Of a stretch of DNA of 50,362 nt, positions 11,521-23,159 are shown piece after piece (the stretch's first letter is position 1; each line of letters starts with the position of its first letter). This DNA comes from Cruorifilaria tuberocauda (Eukaryota; Nematoda; Chromadorea; Rhabditida; Onchocercidae), in assembly GCA_013365365.1 (NCBI GenBank), contig JABVXU010000395.1, positions 1 through 50,362 of the forward strand, written 5' to 3'. The notes beneath the pieces are model-generated. The model made no database searches and was not told the DNA's origin. It saw only the letters and a program-made list of their open reading frames with translations. Position numbers and translations under genes: made by a program.

Positions 11521-14500
11521 TCACTCTTTTTCAGATTCAGAAGCAACATCATCCGAAACGATTCTCTTCATAGTATCAAAGAGAGCACGAATGTGAAATC
11601 GATCGGCTTTTGAATCATCAGAATCACTTGAATGAGAGGAACGCATAACCTAAATAATGTCTTACTGTCTCTCAAATATCATGAAAGCAAAATATTGGAA
11701 TATTAACTCACTGAAAATTTTTCATGAAAAAATTTGGATCATTGGAAAATGTTCTGGTATGAGAAATTTGAAGCTGCCATGAGAAAAACCTATTAGTTTT
11801 CGTTCATTCGCGTCTATCAGTAAATATTAGAAATAGTATATTTAGTACAAGCAACAATTGTAACAAGTGATTCATATCTTTGCACGGCTATTATTATGGA
11901 CATAAAATCGCATACTCCGAACACAAAAAAATTTTTATACCTGATGAAGTCTAACCGAACTTGAAGATTTTTTTAAACCTCTATTTGTATCGCTAGAGTG
12001 GGGGATTGCTTCATCTGTCATTAGCACCAATTCTTCAGAATCCCCACCTACAACACATAAAGTAAGAATTTTTTCACTTTTTATTTTTATTCTGTATCGT
12101 CTTATTTACGTTCAGAAATTAGGTTGGTGAATTATTTACATAACTATTCACTCTTAAGGCTTATTACCGAATTACCTAAAGCATTTTCAGTGATGAAACC
12201 ATATTTTACACTGGAATATGTTTGCGCAATCCGATGTGACGCTGCACCACCACTTGCAGCAGAAATGGTACTTGTTGCTCGACCACGCCGTTTGCAAGCA
12301 CTACCGCACGACAAAGAATCTTCTCTATAAATATACGAATTTATTCAACAGATGAAGGAAGGAATCGATTCAAGAAACATAATAGGTAAAACAAACAATT
12401 GTTTATATTAAAAAAAATTCTCTGGCATAAAGAAAAACAATAAATACCTAGCATGAGTACTTATTTCTTGCCGAGTATGCTGCTGACTTCCACAAGATCG
12501 CTCATCGCCTGCAAGTTTTGAAATAAAATGCAGAAAATAGAATTTCTGACATGAAATCCTGCCATCAGTTTAAACTAATGAATATTTTCACCAAGGAAAA
12601 TAAGTAATAATCCAAAAGACACATTCACTCAGATAATTGATTGAATAACCTGATTTTGAAATATCATTACAAGCGATGGCATGCTGTGATGATGGACTCA
12701 GATCTCTTTCACGGCAGCATATCTGTGTTAGGAAAACACGTCCACTAACACTATCAGTGAGTGACTTCGCGTCAACAACCGAACCTGACAAAGCAACAAT
12801 GCTAGCCACTTCCTCGCAATAACTCACCGCTTCCTGACCGGAACATATTGTTTGCAAGCTCTGCAACCTTTAAACTGTCATTTACTTTTCAAATTTATTG
12901 ATGATTTTACTTCGAACTTATTAAATTATGACCAAACCGAAGACATTACCAACAATAAAAACTAGACAAACTTATTTTCAATTTTTTCAATAGACGATTG
13001 AAATATTTACTGAATGAAGAGAGCATAAGTAGCTCAATTATGCTTTTCGCAGTGAGAATTCCAGAGATTTCAAAATTACTCTATCATTAAACTCACTAAA
13101 TGAGCCTGAAAACACACATATGAGTTAAACTTAACCTTGTCATCATTGTATTGCGAACCAGCCATAGCTTTGGTGCTCGCCTCTTCATAGTTACATTTTT
13201 CGCCTAAGCTATTTATTCCTGAAAGTCTACAGATTCGAATGAAAGGAACACATATCAATGTAATAATATTTCAGTAATAGTGTAATAAGAAGTTCACCTG
13301 ATTCTATGCTCGGCCTGCGACGACATAATTCTGCCTGTACCTGTAAACGATTAGGTATCTGCTGTGCACTTGATAAGCCACTATTTGTAGATATTCTTGT
13401 GATGACAGATGTACCGTCCTGCCGTTCCACATCATTCAATAGCGGGGACTTTTCATGACTGCCTATAACAGAAATAGAAAAAAATCTCAACATTTGCCAT
13501 ACATATGCAACATATTTTAAAAAAAAGTAGATAAAAAGTCTGCAGTATAAAAACTTACGCATATTCATTTCATGCCAAATTTCGTCATCATCAATATCGT
13601 CTTGATCTGGTTTTGATGAACCACTACCAACACCACATCCACCATTTCTACATAAAGACAGCGGTACGACACCATAAACATAAGCTAGCATAATTGGAAC
13701 TCCTACACCTGTAAATGTGAACGATGAACCAAGAAAAAATTAATAAAACCTTCTTCGGTGAAATTAATAAAATGTTAAGGATTAATATAGAATTTGTGAC
13801 TAGTTATATTAAAATGGTATAAAAAAGTGGAATTTAACACTGTAAATAATTTTTTAATTTTTTTGGCGACAGAATATACCAACCAACAGCCATTACAGCC
13901 AAAACTGGGCTAACGACTAGTGAGCCTATTACACTTCCAGCCGTTAAAAAACGTCTGCGAATCTTAGTTAGATGAGCAAAGCGTTGGTTCACTTTCCTGA
14001 AAAATATTCATTTTTCCGATGTGATAAAACATCGCCAAGTACTCATGATTATCTACAAAAATAAAGTAAAGCAATAATGTAAGTGAAAACATATATTGTT
14101 AAAGAGTAAATAACACATTTTTTTCTACATTTTAACTACCTGCATCATAATCTCATACCAAACGTTAATTTGAGATTGTCTTGATCAATATATTAAATAG
14201 AACAGAGATAAAGAATAATATATTGATAGTTTAAAAAACAAACTGTGCTATTAAGTAAATTGTTAAGTCACTTTTGCTAGTCAATGATAGACAGAATTCA
14301 ATGATTAATGGTAAGCTACCAAATCACCAAACAAACATACTGTTTTGTATTTTGGCTTTTTCGTTGAACGATTTAGAAGAATTAAGCTCTAACAATGAAA
14401 AAAACAAAACAAAAACTAGGATTATAACCTAGTTATAATCGAATTACCTTCCAACAAATACAGGTACTCCAAAAATTATGCCTGGTATTGCCAAACCTGC

Positions 14501-17500
14501 AATCAATGCAATACCAACAGGTGCACCAATCAGAGTTCCAATCTGACATAGTAATTTCTTCTTCCTGGTCCACGGTTTTTTACCCCAAAAAGTGCATCCT
14601 GTGGGACTGAAAGATTAAAAGTTATTTAGCTCTCTTTTCCTTCACAAAAAAACTAAACTAATACATCAATAAATCACCAAACAAACATACTGTTCTGTAT
14701 TTTGGCTTTTTCGTTGAATAACTGCCTTATTCAATCTTTACATATATCAAATATATTAATTAACTGCCTCAAGTAATGCAGATCATTGATTTCCCGCAAA
14801 CAAAGCCAGCAGAATTGAGCACTGCACATCGCACAAACCATGTGATTGCATGAACCATCATTCATTTTTACAATGTATGTACGACATCGAGGACACGCTT
14901 TAATATCTCCACCTAAATTCAATCAAATAATACACGTGCGAAATTGATAACTTTCATTATAATGCATTGCTACGTATGAAATAAAATAATGACTGTCTGT
15001 TTTTTCAAAATTACAGATGTGATAATTTAGAATAAAATAGGAGTTGATAATTCTCAGAATACAGAAATACCACAGTACGTTTGAGAGTGCTTTCTTGTAC
15101 AGCCGAAAGTTGTGCTATCGAGCGTCGATATATTTCTCCACGTTCTTTACGAGCTTCATCACAAGTTTGACTAGCGTGCCATGGTCCTTTGCAGTGATAA
15201 CAAAAAAGTGCACCACAACCGGGTCGTTCGCAACGTAATTCAGGACAGGCAGCACATGCTGTTGCGATAACCGCATACCTGAATTTAGAAAGTATTAAAC
15301 ATAACAATCGGGGAAAGAACACTAACCACATTTGCTTAATGGTGTCCTCATATTTAAAAGAACTTGATACCTGCCATTAATTAATATCAATTTAATATCT
15401 TCGAAAATAAGGAACATCTGAAATTGAAAAATGGAGAAACTAACGTGCAGTCAGGTGCTGGACACCATCTAGTATCTGGATCCATCATTAAAACACGCCT
15501 TAATGCAAATGTTTCATATTTTCTAATTAAATCAGGACAGTGTGCCATTAAAGAATAGATATCAGTTGGATGAAGCAGCTCATTGCATTCCGGACATGTT
15601 AACTGCACTCTGCTTTCCATTATCTCCACTTGCAAATACTACAAACAAACTTTGAATTTTAAAAACAAAAAAAGGAATACGCAAAGTTTTCTGGAAATCT
15701 TAGATACTATTTTTATTTGTCGACTGATGAACATGAAACGATGGGAGAAGGCATCTCAATTAGTCAATGAATTATATTAAATAGTTTGACAAACGTCTTT
15801 ATTCACTATTTCCAGATCGTACACGCTAATTGAATTGTGCTGATCAAATAGAGATGCTTTAATTAAATGAAACTAACCTGCACAAGACAAGTTTTACATG
15901 ATCGGTGACTACAGCAAGAAAGATGAGGAAAGTTCGTTAACGGTTGTCGAATAAAGCACAATGGACATTCATAATATTTTCGATTCAGAGCAGACGAATT
16001 ACTCGTTGGTGAATGCTGTGCAGCCATTTGTAAAGAACTAGCATCAGATATAGCACCTGTACCAAAACGTGAAGATTTGTCATTAATGTTTTGTAATGCC
16101 TGTTTGAAGTTTGCTTCGCTCTCATTAAGATCAAAGCTTAGTAATGACAAAAAAAGCTGAAATTTTCTCAGCCATATTCATCTCACAAGACTTTAAACCC
16201 TTGTCCTCTTTATTGCTAACTGGAGATATAATATAATTCATTCCCTAAGTGCAAGGAATTATATTTTAAAATATTTTACATTTCACTCAGTTAATTATCA
16301 ATAATATAATCTATATATGAAAAACTAGGAATAACTACACAATGTGTAAATCGACATTTAAATTTCAATTACGAGTATAAAAACTCATCGATATATAAAT
16401 TTAACACCATTTGAAGAATATGAAACTTCATCTAGGCCAATAAAATTGTCTCTTTATTATTTTATAAAAGATTCGGCTGTTTAATGACTTGAACACAGAA
16501 ATATTTGATATCTAGCATTAACAACCTTATTTTAAAAATTTCATATGTTTCTTGTTCGATATGCGACGTAATAAAACTAACAATGCAAAAAAATTTACCA
16601 CGTTCATCTTCACTATTTCCAAATTGTGATTGTTCGCCGACACTTGATGAAAAGCTATTTTGGAGAATTTGAGAATCTAATTGTGGCACCGAACCAGCAT
16701 TTGCATTAGATAATATGCCATCGTTATTATCTATTTGTGTCATTTCATTGACACCCTTTGATGCTGGTATATCTACTACACTGCAACTTCTGAAATGGGG
16801 AGAATTTTCACTTTTCACTATGGATGTAAAGCAGACATCGAGATCTTGCTTAGAATAAAAACATACTTTTATTCTTCTGGACTAGTTGCTAACTGGAATA
16901 GTCCATACCGAAAAAATTTTTTTAAATATATTTGGGAAAGCAAAGTTAAAGAAAATAGCAAAAAGATTTATGAAAATCCAAATTAATATAATGTAATAGC
17001 ATTTTAACGTTATTGCAAAAATAACTCCTAATAATAAATGCTATTTCTTTACACATAAATTATTGGGAAAAACTAATGTAATATTCAAGAAAAGTGAAAA
17101 AAAAGCTTCTGGAAAGAAGAAATATAAATTAATGTTAACGTTGGAATATTGAAAATTTTGTACTAATGCATAATCGACATCAGTAAAACAATGGCAGTAA
17201 AATGCTAATTAATTCCCAATCACGCACCGCATAACTAATGAATGATGCATTAACAGTACACAAAAATAAATAACGAATGAATTATATGCAAATATGAAAC
17301 AATAGTGATGTACACATAAAACAACATTCCTTTAGTAAGTCAAGATCAAAGCACTTCTTCATGGACAAATAGCTCTCTCGCTAAAATTCAATATTAGCGA
17401 TTTAAATAAAGAAACCGAAATGTGTTTTGTTTTTGCATTATTCCCTACAATCTTTAATGAGAACAAATATGCATACGTACTTTAACCAAAATTCTAGAAC

Positions 17501-19140
17501 AAGAAGGAGATTCCTCAACTGTGGGATATAATTATTCTCGCTTAAAATTTCAAATACAAGCCAATATATCATTATTTGAGATCTAATACAATTAATTTAC
17601 TTACACAGTGCATGGATAAACATCACATCACTAAATTCTTATTTTTTATTTGCAAAGTCTTCCCGTAAATCATAGAATCTTTTTAAAGCTACCCAAAATA
17701 CATCAAAGCCAAAACATAGTCAACTTTTACACAATTTAACACAGTCATTTTTCCACATTTCTTTTTCTACAAATCATTTCCACAATTATTTTCTTACCTC
17801 CAAAGTAATTTAATGACTATTAATTTCGTAGAGCAATACTTTCCGATCCCAGTAATTTGCAAGATTTTCCAGAATCCATATACATTTTTAGATTTCGTAT
17901 TTCCTTCCTTATCCAGTTACTCCAAATCAAACTTTTCTTAATTGTTCCAACTTAGTTCTCTCTGATACTTATCTTGATAAAGAATAGAATGAAGAACAAG
18001 TAAGAACAGTTTTGAACTCATAGCTAATCTTTTTTAAGCAAAAAAATAACCTATGCATTAAAAGTATTCATCTGAGAACTTGTTGTCATATAATAATTAA
18101 CGAAAGATTCAGTACGCTTAAATTCAATTATAATAATAAAAACATTCATCATAATTTTATCATCACTTATAACTTTTCCTTATGTTTGCATCCAGCTGGA
18201 ACAAGAACTCAGATTTCAACATTATTTTGCATGGCAGATAAAACTTTAGAAGAGTTATTAACTATGAATGAATGAAGAAACCCGTAAACTTTCGACTAAG
18301 AAATTACAGTTTACGCTTGCCAAAATACTCGATTAAATCAAACTATAACCACCGGAAAGTGATTTTAAAGAGTTAAACAGTCATGAGACTAATATTAGTA
18401 AAATTGATTGACTATATTCCGTGTATAGCTATAACTCATTCTCAACTTATTACATTCACAACAAAATCATAGAGGTCAGACGCATTCGTACTGTGAGAGA
18501 CTAAAAAATAATATAATAGCGCTACAAAATATTAAGCATTAAAATAGCATTAAGGAGTAAGGGATAGAAAAAACATAAACCTTTTGTATTTTCGATGCGA
18601 TCCAGCATGAAATAATGATGCAAAATTCAGTCTGGACGACTTCGAGTAAATCCATTTTCCCTTATCCTTCTCATTATTTTTCATTCTTTCATTATATTCT
18701 TCCGCTAAAAAAAGTGAGTAGTTTAAATGTTCAATCTTTCATAAGAAACAAACTCACATTGCATGTAATATTTGGCTCAAAATAATCGGCGAATTTATAA
18801 ATTACTTTGATTTCTTATCAGGACGTCCTAAGTAAAAATTATCCTTATCTAATATCGATTCAATTCTGAATTCATTAAGGGAGGAACAATTAGCGTAATA
18901 ATTTTTCTTTCATTCTTCTGATTACAATAACTTCACTGAAAGTAGTTTTGGACTATTAAAAACAATTGGCCTTTTTTACAACAATTCTATACATCTCTAT
19001 ACAGGAACAATTCGTTCCTTACCTTTTAGAAGTCCTGAACTATTTGAAATTGAAAGATCAGCAATGCCCAACAAAGATACCGAATCATCACAAATCTCAG
19101 TACATTCTGTAACCGTTCCAAGCGTTTTCTTCTGGTTCAT
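11521..19140 (-). CDS. RNF19: RNF19A/B-type RBR E3 ubiquitin ligase, membrane-anchored
   Basis: RING-between-RING ligase that takes ubiquitin onto a catalytic cysteine before transfer to substrate; RNF19 proteins are anchored in internal membranes by two C-terminal TM segments. Seventeen exons: 19140-19023, 18704-18581, 16789-16582, 16156-15878, 15638-15445, 15278-15079, 14912-14768, 14606-14448, 13996-13884, 13708-13559, 13462-13298, 13218-13136, 12860-12650, 12508-12448, 12324-12176, 12047-11941, 11649-11521. They total 2595 nt, 864 aa. RING1 starts near residue 214 ([19 protein letters not shown]). The IBR is [24 protein letters not shown]2 is [19 protein letters not shown] with the expected catalytic Cys near 396 (GSCNH). 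Then [16 protein letters not shown]1 ([20 protein letters not shown]) and TM2 ([20 protein letters not shown]), followed by [20 protein letters not shown]. Human-like tail motifs RLQVQAEL and ASTKAMAGS are kept. The ATG is 11 nt after a splice acceptor. The donor of exon 3 (ATT/GTTAGT at 16582) is the least certain junction; intron 2 (1.79 kb) holds no other exon I can see. Confidence 0.95.
14321..14368. repeat. 48-bp direct repeat, copy 1 (intron after RNF19 exon 8)
   Basis: Begins AAATCACCAAACAAACATAC and ends TTTTTCGTTGAA. It differs from the copy at 14671-14718 at one base only (T at 14345, C at 14695). The two copies bracket the exon 14448-14606. Confidence 0.95.
14671..14718. repeat. 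48-bp direct repeat, copy 2 (intron before RNF19 exon 8)
   Basis: Partner of 14321-14368, same orientation, 350 bp away. Both are wholly intronic. Confidence 0.95.
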
Positions 19141-19151
19141 CAATATCGAGA

Positions 19152-19154
19152 CTG
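19152..19154 (-). other. Putative spliced-leader acceptor of RNF19
   Basis: Minus-strand ATTTTACAG, 11 nt before the ATG at 19140-19138. No cis exon that would splice here was found upstream. Confidence 0.55.
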
Positions 19155-19575
19155 TAAAATACATATATCTGTAAAATACTGCATATATAAACATTTCATA
19201 AATTGTTGTATTTTGCATAACTTTCTATCCCATTTAGTGCTTCATTTAAGTAAGTCACATAACGAAAAAAAACCACTTCTTCTATAACAAAAACTCAATC
19301 AAATTTCTTAAATGTGCGAGACAAAATAAAATCTCAAATGTTAGCGTATTTTAAGCAAAATTTACCACTCTGAATCATGAACGATAAATATATCAAAACA
19401 TCAAAAAAAAGACATGAAGGATGAAAAGGCGATAGAGGATACAGGATATCAGGTACAAAACTAGTTCCATTCTGCTGTTTAAACATAAATACAAAAATAT
19501 AATAAAGTACGCAAAATATGCTAACATAATGAACGAGTCAGCTGATCTAAATATCACTTAGCATTACTTCCATTC

Positions 19576-19581
<6 letters not shown>

Positions 19582-19633
<52 letters not shown>
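19582..19633. repeat. CT (GA) dinucleotide tract
   Basis: About 26 uninterrupted CT units in the divergent promoter region. Confidence 0.97.
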
Positions 19634-19639
<6 letters not shown>

Positions 19640-19844
19640 ATCTTCTAAATTCTAGGAAACAATGAACAAACGTGTTGGAATATAAATAAATGACTTATTA
19701 TTATTTGAGCTTCTCACATCTCATTACACGTCATTGCCACTGAAAATCGCAGATGAAATAATCGAAATAATCGAAAGCGCAGTTGTCCGATATGAAAAGT
19801 TGGAAAATGAGGAATAAGAGATCCAATGGATATGAAACAACTGT

Positions 19845-19851
<7 letters not shown>

Positions 19852-19890
<39 letters not shown>
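19852..19890. repeat. Second CT (GA) dinucleotide tract
   Basis: About 19 CT units with one TT interruption, some 220 bp from the first tract. Confidence 0.95.
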
Positions 19891-19891
<1 letters not shown>

Positions 19892-20508
19892 GTCTCTTCC
19901 TCCCTGCATCTCTCTCTATCACTCGTCAAGGTCACTTTGCGCTACTTCTTCTCATTCTTTTTCCTTTATTTCTGTTCTTTATACTATTTTTTTCCTCCTT
20001 TTTCTTTTTTGTCAATTGTAACCACTAACTATGTAATACCTCAAGAGATCTTTCAATCTTTTATTATCGCCATAATATTGCTCTCTATCCTCATTCGTCG
20101 CTTGACTCTCTATCTCTCTCATTACCACAGGTGCAAAATTGATGAGCACTTGAAAGGTCAGGTTTGGAGACGATTAGCTGCGGTGTTCCAATTAGCGTAT
20201 CCCATTTCCACTTAGTTGTAGGTATTGCGATATCTCGGTCCATTCTGTTGCAACGGTTTTAGAGATTGCTGGACTGGAATAGTTCCTTATCCCGTTATCC
20301 TAACTTTGGTGCGATAATTTTCCAACTCCATTTCGTTACCGTTAAATGGTTGATTACGAAATACTTTGTTTATTATTAATATATGACTTTTTTTCGCTTT
20401 CATTTATTGAATATTCACTGTTATGTTTGTTTTTGTAGGTTTCTGATTACTTTCATGTATTTTATTTTGTTTTTAGATTTATTTGTGAAACGAACAGAAA
20501 GTAACGAG

Positions 20509-21117
20509 ATGAGCAAAACGCACCCACCCGAATTGAAGAAATATATGGACAAGCAGGTCGACCTGAAATTGAACGGCAATCGAAGTGTATCAGGCATTCT
20601 TCGAGGTTTTGATCCATTCATGAATATCGTTGTTGAAGATGCTGTCGAAAATTTAAAGGTTTGATCTTATCATTCTTACAATTGTCTGAGCAGAACTTAA
20701 TTATTTGTGGGTAGAATTTGGTTTCGTAGATCCAGTTAGTATAGTGGTTGTAATGATCTAAAGTGAAGCGTTAAGCCTCAATATAAGGATAATTCAATTG
20801 TATTAGGTTGTCAAAAGCTGGTTTCCAAATAAACATTATCTTAAATCTTGGGAAGATTGCACGAATAGAAGATGAACCTTAACCAGTTTTTTGGGATTTC
20901 ATTACATACTGTGTAATTAAGTGGATTTGTTTCAGTAAATTCAGTTTCAGCCTTCTGCTTTTTACAAGTTCAGTGAAAGTTCTTCCATGCTGCAGCATTG
21001 ATAATTAATAAGACTTTTATATTACAGAATGGTGATAAAAATGATATCGGTATGGTTGTTATTCGCGGTAATTCAATAGTTATCATGGAGCCCAAGGAAC
21101 GGCTTGATCAACGATAG
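20509..21117 (+). CDS. snr-7: Small nuclear ribonucleoprotein Sm-G
   Basis: Core Sm protein G, one of the seven-member ring assembled on U1, U2, U4 and U5 snRNAs; needed for pre-mRNA splicing and, in nematodes, trans-splicing. Two exons, 20509-20658 and 21028-21117, phase 0, give 79 aa (human Sm-G has 76). The start [20 protein letters not shown] is nearly the vertebrate sequence. Sm motif 1 is [20 protein letters not shown] with the invariant G and N, and Sm motif 2 is [16 protein letters not shown] (the IRGN signature). The tail ERLDQR replaces the usual short C-terminus. The start is fixed by family alignment; the upstream frame continues open but has no homology. Confidence 0.98.
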
Positions 21118-22970
21118 GATTTTTATCACCTTGTTATTATTTTTATTGCCTATTACTTGTAATGTTTTTTTTTAAGTTTTTTTAATTTGTGACAGTTTAT
21201 TTATTTTTAATGAATTAAGTTTTTGTTGCCAATAAGTTGGCTTTATATTTGCAGCTTTTCGTTAAGTTCACGATTGAGCATTAAATTTCAGTCAGTGAAT
21301 ATCAAAGTTTGTAATCTTTTTGCTTTTTAAATCACTCAGTTCCCTTCTCTGTTTCCTGTTAAATCTACATAAAGACTTAAGTGCTGGAATTATATTTGGA
21401 TTTCATTTTGTTTTTTTATTAGTACCTACTTGTCAATATGCAAAATTTGTCCAGACTTCCTCTCTTCAGCATTGCATTGCTACTATTAGTTTGTTCTGCT
21501 GGTCTCATTTCAAGAAAGTTTTTACTTCAAGAATATGTGTTCTTTTTTAGAACGGAAAATTCGTTGCAAATACAGTCGAACACCTTATTGCCATCTAGCT
21601 TTTTGCAACTAACAGCTCATTTTTAAATATTTAGTAATCATGTAATAACTGGAACGAAATTGCGATAAACACCGGAACTGAGTACGACGAAAAAAGAACT
21701 GTGTAATATTGTTTTACCATTAGGTTTGACTTTTCCAATTCCTAAACCTAGAGCTCTGATAATCGTTGAAGCAATTGCTGTATAATGTTTATTAGATGGT
21801 GCTGAATACTGATACAGCTGGGGCAGCATAGGAAATAGAAAAGAAATAAAGCTATCCATGAGTATTTAATTGGACAATACAAATGGGTGACTAGAAAAAA
21901 TTGAAGAGACGGAAATTTCGTCTGAAACCATTCCGTATTCTAATTTGGTATTGTTCAGATAAGTTTGGGTACATTTAATTTTTTCCTTGATGAAAATATG
22001 CTTCATCGGGAAAGGAACTTTTTTGCAGTGCTCAATCGTTTGATTTTTTTCTTTTGATTCTATAAATATTCTCACAAAAAAACAGGCTCAGCAGCAGGAA
22101 ACGCTCAAACAAATAAAATAGATGGGACTTGATTCAAGATTATTAAATATTTTTATGCCTAGCATCAATCTCCCATTGGTTCAAAGTTCACTATCGGTAT
22201 TTATAATTAATTAGTCTTTTCATAAAAGGCCCATCTATTTTGCTACTAATTAATGCAGTTTAACGGCAAACGCAAGAAATAAATTCAATTCCAGCAAATA
22301 TTATTTCCAGAATACATATTTCAACAAACATAAAATTTTGCAAAAATTTCCAAATTTAAGATATTCCAAGTTCAAGATTTGCAGGATCAGACTTTTGATT
22401 TTTTTGCTATTTGTTCTTTTTCTATCTTCACCATTCCTTATATATCTACTTAAATCAATTTTATAATTAAATTTTACTCAACAACGTAATCAGTGCACTC
22501 ATCGCTTCTGTGAAGACTTATTAAACTAGATGAAAGTTTTTGTTTGTCTTATTGATTCAGTTAGTTGATCGGTGAGTATGAGTATCATTAATTCATATAT
22601 CTATTTCAGTAATTAAACTTAGTCTTAATTTTACTGATTAACTCAGTAAAATTGAAAAACGATAACAGAAATGATAACGATTAATTGAAACAAACAAACA
22701 GATAAGAACTAAACAATGCTTAACATAAATAATATAAGTTCGTTTCTTTGTTTTATATTAACTGATAATTTAAAACAACTTTTTTTTTTCTTTCTTTCTT
22801 TTCTCATATTGCTTCCAATATTTTTGTTCGTTGTGAATCGCCAAATTCGCGCAATGATAAGTTCATCGTCGTGTTAACATTGCTACCAATCAGCAAATCA
22901 TCATCATCATCCAAATTTAAGTTACTGTAATTTTTTTTTGATTACTCTTTAACAACAGTTTGTTTTTTTT
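21118..22970. other. Tail-to-tail intergenic region
   Basis: Between the Sm-G stop and the PPP2R3 3' UTR. It carries two minus-strand frames of 73 and 69 codons (21638-21859 and 21866-22075) without recognisable family, splice structure or trans-splice acceptor; I do not call them genes. Confidence 0.5.
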
Positions 22971-22976
22971 TTTATT
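22971..22976 (-). terminator. Polyadenylation signal of PPP2R3
   Basis: AATAAA on the minus strand about 185 nt past the TAA at 23160-23162. Confidence 0.5.
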
Positions 22977-23159
22977 CAAGTATTTTAGATAAGTGAAGAT
23001 AGAGGACACCTTGATCCATATACTGATTTAATTCCATAGCTGCATTAGATGCGCAGTATTAAATCAATATAAATCGTTGATAGCGAATGAATCATTGATT
23101 AATCTTGACAAATTATATGATTGAAATTGTAAGCATTCAAATCATGAGGAAAAATTGGT

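Larger units (their letters stand above)
19155..20508. promoter_or_regulatory. Divergent promoter region between RNF19 and Sm-G
   Basis: The only intergenic space between RNF19 (-) and the Sm-G gene (+), so both promoters should lie here. It contains two long CT (GA) tracts and then a T-rich stretch leading to possible acceptors near 20436-20438 and 20474-20476, the second 32 nt before the Sm-G ATG. No TATA box stands out. Reading frames of 60-130 codons across the CT tracts are produced by the repeats. Confidence 0.5.

Noticed and set aside
19714..20215. Open frames over the CT tracts upstream of Sm-G
   Set aside because: Arg/Glu and Leu/Ser dipeptide runs created by the dinucleotide repeat on either strand.
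21638..22075. Two minus-strand frames (73 and 69 codons) between Sm-G and PPP2R3
   Set aside because: Have ATG starts but no family match, no trans-splice acceptor and no neighbouring exons; kept only as unassigned.
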